Positions 23,104-25,988 of a stretch of DNA of 25,988 nt are shown piece by piece. The position numbers were made by a program, and so were the translations under genes. The notes under the pieces were generated by a model, which searched no databases, was not told the DNA's origin, and saw nothing but the letters and a program-made list of their open reading frames with translations. Numbering within the stretch: the stretch's first letter is position 1; each line of letters begins with the position of its first letter. The DNA comes from DTU018 sp029550685. Lineage in GTDB: Bacteria; Bacillota; Syntrophomonadia; Syntrophomonadales; Syntrophomonadaceae. Where the stretch lies: assembly GCA_035412805.1 (NCBI GenBank), contig DAONVO010000023.1, forward strand, positions 1 to 25,988, written 5' to 3'.

Positions 23104-23867
23104 AGCTAATGAATATTGAACATCTCCATAAATCTTTCGGAGGACTTAGTGCAGTACTGGATTTTAACGCCCATTTGGAGGAACGGGAATTAATCGGTTT
23201 GATCGGGCCCAATGGAGCCGGTAAAACCACTGTATTTAACCTGATTACCGGTGTCTACAAACCCGATGAAGGAACTATCCGTTTCGCGGATCAGAATATA
23301 ACCGGGCTGCCGCCCTATGAGATCTGCCGTCGCGGTATTGCCCGTACTTTCCAGAATATACGCCTTTTCAACGACTTAACCGTTCTGGACAATGTTCGCA
23401 TTGCCCTGCATAAGGACGTTCAATATCCTTTGCTCAGTGCGGTTCTGCGCATTCCCAGCTTCTTCAAAGGCGAAGATGAAATCGAGGAAAAGGCCGAGCA
23501 GTTTCTGAAGATATTTAACTTGGATGATAAACGCTATGAGAAAGCTTCCAGTTTACCTTACGGGGAGCAGCGCCGTCTGGAAATTGCCCGGGCGCTGGCC
23601 ACTAATCCTCGGATGCTGATATTGGACGAACCAGCCGCAGGTATGAATCCTAACGAAACAGCGGAACTGATGGAACTTATCCGCTCGATACGAGAGCAAT
23701 TTCACCTGACTATACTTCTCATTGAGCACGATATGTCATTAGTTATGGGAGTATGCGAAAGGATTTACGTTCTGGATTATGGACAGATTATAGCGGAAGG
23801 TTCCCCAGAGGAAATCCGCAATAACAAGCGAGTTATTGAAGCATACCTGGGAGAGGAGGTCAGCTAG
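23100..23867 (+). CDS. livG: ABC transporter ATP-binding protein LivG
   Basis: 255 aa, usual length. Walker A GPNGAGKT (36-43), Q-loop region ARTFQNIRLF (81-90), signature-type LPYGEQRRLEIARAL (152-166) in place of the canonical LSGGQ, as is normal in LivG, Walker B MLILDEP (172-178), and the H-loop in IEHDM. It couples ATP hydrolysis to LivHM. ATG at 23100 lies inside the livM stop, and the last base is shared with the livF start, so the two ATPases should be made in step. Confidence 0.95.
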   Translation: MKLMNIEHLHKSFGGLSAVLDFNAHLEERELIGLIGPNGAGKTTVFNLITGVYKPDEGTIRFADQNITGLPPYEICRRGIARTFQNIRLFNDLTVLDNVRIALHKDVQYPLLSAVLRIPSFFKGEDEIEEKAEQFLKIFNLDDKRYEKASSLPYGEQRRLEIARALATNPRMLILDEPAAGMNPNETAELMELIRSIREQFHLTILLIEHDMSLVMGVCERIYVLDYGQIIAEGSPEEIRNNKRVIEAYLGEEVS

Positions 23868-24571
23868 TGCTCGAGGTCAAGGAAATTGATGTTTATTACG
23901 GTGCTATTCATGCATTAAAGAAACTATCCATTAGCGTGGAACAGGGCTCCATAGTAACACTGATCGGAGCCAACGGAGCAGGCAAAACTACTACCTTAAA
24001 GACCATATCTGGGTTACTGCGGCCGCGTTCCGGGTCAATAATCTATAATAACCAGGACATAACCCACGTTCCCCCTGAGAAGATAGTAGGTTTAGGTGTT
24101 TGCCATGTGCCGGAAGGACGGCGGGTATTTCCCTCCATGACTGTTATGGAGAACCTGGAAATGGGTGCCTACCTGCGCAAGGATAAAAAACAGATAGCAA
24201 AGGACCTGGAAACAGTCTTTACCAGATTTCCGCGCCTGAAGGAAAGACAAAAACAATTGGCAGGTACCCTAAGCGGCGGTGAACAGCAAATGCTGGCCAT
24301 CGGGCGGGCATTAATGGCCAGTCCGCAGCTGCTGCTGATGGATGAACCCTCTATGGGTTTGGCACCGCTGTTGGTAAAAGAGATTTTTGAGATTATCAAA
24401 GATATAAATAAACGCGGTACCACCATCTTGTTGGTGGAGCAAAATGCTAACATGGCGTTATCTATTGCTGATAAGGCATATGTTATAGAAACTGGGGAGA
24501 TAGTGTTACAGGGTACGGCTCAAGAACTAATGAACAGCGAACAGGTTAAAAAAGCCTACCTGGGCGGATAA
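23867..24571 (+). CDS. livF: ABC transporter ATP-binding protein LivF
   Basis: 234 aa. Walker A GANGAGKT (34-41), PEGRRVFPSMTVMENL (82-97) including the Q-loop neighbourhood typical of LivF, signature LSGGEQ (135-140), Walker B LLLMDEP (155-161), and LVEQN at the H-loop position (Gln-Asn instead of His, normal in LivF). GTG start with GAGGAGG just upstream, overlapping the livG stop by one base. Completes a five-gene import system. The CBS-ACT gene follows 29 bases after the stop. Confidence 0.95.
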   Translation: MLEVKEIDVYYGAIHALKKLSISVEQGSIVTLIGANGAGKTTTLKTISGLLRPRSGSIIYNNQDITHVPPEKIVGLGVCHVPEGRRVFPSMTVMENLEMGAYLRKDKKQIAKDLETVFTRFPRLKERQKQLAGTLSGGEQQMLAIGRALMASPQLLLMDEPSMGLAPLLVKEIFEIIKDINKRGTTILLVEQNANMALSIADKAYVIETGEIVLQGTAQELMNSEQVKKAYLGG

Positions 24572-24600
24572 GCCCACAAGCAGTAAAGGGGGTTATATCT

Positions 24601-25263
24601 ATGAAGGTAAGAGATCGGATGAGCACAGAGGTCAAAGTTGTGCAGCTGGATACCAGTTTAACCGAAGCCTTTCGCCTCATGAAAGAAAGCAACATCCGAC
24701 GGCTTCCGGTTCAGGACAAGGGCCAACTGGTTGGCATCATTACTTTATCCGACTTAAACCAGGCTGCTCCATCGTCCGCTACTTCACTCAGTGTGCATGA
24801 ACTTAATTACTTGCTGGCCAAAACCAAAATAAAAGATATCTTGCCTAAAAAGCAGAAAGTGGTCACGGTCACTCCTGAAACCTATATAGAAACTGCTGCC
24901 AAGATCATGCGCCAGAACAAGATCAGCGGTCTGCCGGTTATGGATGGTGACAATCTGGTAGGAATAATTACCGAGACCGACGTATTTGATGCTTTAATTG
25001 ATATTTTAGGGGTTAAGAAACCCCACAGCCGCATCGACGTATATATCAGTGATGCCCCCGGAACCCTGGCTGACTTGGCTGGTTTGATTTCCAGCCGCGG
25101 AGTAAACATTCTCAATGCCGTAGCTTACTACGATGAGAAAAAGGATAAGTACAAAGCAATTATGAGAGTAGAAACCATGGAATGCAATGATATAGTAGAA
25201 GAGATCAAACAGCGCGGTTATGACATTGAATCGGTTTTGGTAGTCTCTAGCATGGAGGAGTAG
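24601..25263 (+). CDS. CBS-CBS-ACT domain sensor protein (AcuB-like)
   Basis: 220 aa. Two CBS domains, about 7-58 (VQLDTSLTEAFRLMKESNIR, LPVQDKGQLVGIITLSDL) and about 78-133 (VTPETYIETAAKIMRQNKIS, LPVMDGDNLVGIITETDVF), followed by a C-terminal ACT domain (about 145-215: IDVYISDAPGTLADLAGLIS, with RGVNIL). CBS pairs bind adenosine nucleotides and ACT domains bind amino acids, so it could report energy state and amino acid level together. AcuB of Bacillus has this architecture and is linked to acetoin use, but its mechanism is unclear. Placement at the end of the liv operon, before the terminator, suggests sensing of the imported compound. AAGGGGGT precedes the ATG. Confidence 0.85.
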   Translation: MKVRDRMSTEVKVVQLDTSLTEAFRLMKESNIRRLPVQDKGQLVGIITLSDLNQAAPSSATSLSVHELNYLLAKTKIKDILPKKQKVVTVTPETYIETAAKIMRQNKISGLPVMDGDNLVGIITETDVFDALIDILGVKKPHSRIDVYISDAPGTLADLAGLISSRGVNILNAVAYYDEKKDKYKAIMRVETMECNDIVEEIKQRGYDIESVLVVSSMEE

Positions 25264-25300
25264 ACGCACCCGCACAAGCTGATGGAACATAAAAGCCGCT

Positions 25301-25341
25301 AACCCCTGCTCATTATCGGGCGATAATGAAAAGGGGTTTTT
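25301..25341 (+). terminator. Two-tier intrinsic terminator of the long operon
   Basis: Outer stem AACCCCT/AGGGGTT (25301-25307 with 25332-25338) encloses an inner perfect stem CATTATCG/CGATAATG (25311-25318 with 25321-25328). A T tract begins at 25337. Lies 37 bases after the CBS-ACT stop. Confidence 0.85.
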
Positions 25342-25379
25342 ATTAATGCCAAGCTACGTTTTTTGAGAGGATAAAGCTC

Positions 25380-25913
25380 ATGAGTCAAATATTAATTCGC
25401 CCAGCCAAGTTAGAAGATTGCCCAAGCATTGCCCGGGTACGCATCAGCACTTGGAGAAGTGCTTATCAGGGAATTGTACCCCAGAGACACCTGGATGAAT
25501 TGTCCTTGCCAGTTATCACCCGACAGTTTCAGGATATCTTTCAGCAGGAAAATCCCTGTCTGTGGGTAGCCGAACAAAAGGACGAAATAACCGGGTTTGC
25601 GCATGCTGGGGAGTACAGAGGAGATGACCCAGCAGCCGGGGAAGTATATGCTATTTACATTCTGGATAAATGCCAGGGCCAAGGAATCGGCAGCCAACTG
25701 ATGGCCTCTGTGTGCCAGCAGCTTCACCAAACTGGCAAGGAATTCCTGTATGTAGCGGTCCTGGAGGACAACCCCTACCGCCTCTTCTACGAACGCTTAG
25801 GCGGACAGATTATCCGGAAAGAAACCTTTGCTATGGAAGACAAACCGTTGCCCCTGGTCTATTATTGGTGGTCTGATATAAACCAGCTTTGCCAAGATAG
25901 CAAGCACCGGTAA
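25380..25913 (+). CDS. GNAT family N-acetyltransferase
   Basis: 177 aa with a full GNAT domain: N-terminal LIRPAKLEDCPSIARVRIST (5-24), WRSAYQGIVP, the central VAEQKDEITGFAH, motif A VYAIYILDKCQGQGIGSQLM (acetyl-CoA loop QGQGIG), and motif B in VLEDNPYRLFYERLGG. The STWRSAYQGIVPQ segment places it among the common Bacillus/Clostridium GNATs that acetylate small amines or proteins; the acceptor is unknown. GAGAGG lies about 11 bases before the ATG. It stands alone downstream of the operon terminator and needs its own promoter, which I did not identify in the 38-base gap. Confidence 0.88.
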   Translation: MSQILIRPAKLEDCPSIARVRISTWRSAYQGIVPQRHLDELSLPVITRQFQDIFQQENPCLWVAEQKDEITGFAHAGEYRGDDPAAGEVYAIYILDKCQGQGIGSQLMASVCQQLHQTGKEFLYVAVLEDNPYRLFYERLGGQIIRKETFAMEDKPLPLVYYWWSDINQLCQDSKHR

Positions 25914-25955
25914 TCCTATTGACTCATGCAGTCGGTAGTGTAAAGTTTTAGTAGG

Positions 25956-25987
25956 AAAAAAGAGGTCAGGAATAGAAAAGAGACCTC
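25956..25987 (-). terminator. Possible terminator for a minus-strand gene beyond the right edge
   Basis: On the minus strand, GAGGTC (25987-25982) pairs with GACCTC (25967-25962) across a 14-base loop, followed by six T residues (25961-25956). The stem is short and the loop long, so confidence is low. It suggests convergent transcription entering from the right. Confidence 0.35.
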
Positions 25988-25988
25988 A

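Overview
The window looks like a chromosomal segment of an anaerobic, spore-forming, low-to-medium GC Clostridia-type Firmicute. A Syntrophomonadaceae-like fatty- or amino-acid degrader is my best guess, but it is not proven. Pointers are a soj/spo0J pair with consensus parS sites, a YyaC (DUF1256) spore-type gene in the usual spo0J neighbourhood, selA/selB, a family I CoA-transferase, and an oxygen-sensitive HgdC-type activase.

Layout. (1) 1-2008, minus strand: gctA-gctB, a family I CoA-transferase, with a sigma-54-like promoter upstream. (2) 2009-2541: AT-rich gap. (3) 2542-4504, plus: soj-spo0J, ending in a perfect 34-bp palindrome that contains parS and may also be the terminator. A second parS lies 171 bp further on and runs into the apparent 5' end of the next reading frame; the true start of that unknown membrane protein is probably 4504. 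(4) 5212-6081: decayed DNA with a broken GNAT acetyltransferase, a small membrane ORF with an in-frame stop, and an orphan ribosome binding site with a seven-codon ORF. (5) 6078-9551, minus: a membrane diguanylate cyclase, then a larC / small membrane protein / Asp-Glu-type racemase cluster. The small protein is 56 aa, and the racemase has a C-terminal frameshift. (6) 9693-11702, plus: LytM/M23 peptidase, bactofilin and a phosphoribosyltransferase. (7) 11724-12326, minus: yyaC.

(8) 12440-25263, plus: a long, tightly packed gene train: YkvI-type permease, selA, selB, two paralogous three-cysteine CoA-dehydratase-like proteins, an HgdC-type ATP-dependent activase, livKHMGF, and a CBS-CBS-ACT sensor protein. 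Neighbours overlap by 1-4 bases at five junctions. The only intercistronic structure I see is a hairpin after livK, and a two-tier terminator follows the last gene. (9) 25380-25913: a GNAT acetyltransferase, then a possible terminator for a minus-strand gene beyond the right edge.

Functionally, the left half concerns chromosome segregation, cell envelope shape and sporulation (ParAB-parS, bactofilin with M23, YyaC). The right half combines selenocysteine insertion, an activase/acceptor module resembling 2-hydroxyacyl-CoA dehydratase systems, and branched-chain amino acid-type uptake. The most interesting candidate for an undescribed system is the three-gene activase module at 16898-19943. It carries a paralogous pair of potential cluster-binding subunits and sits directly upstream of the transporter and ACT-domain sensor. 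I see no selC, selD, classical hgdAB, larA, rRNA, tRNA, CRISPR array or insertion sequence.
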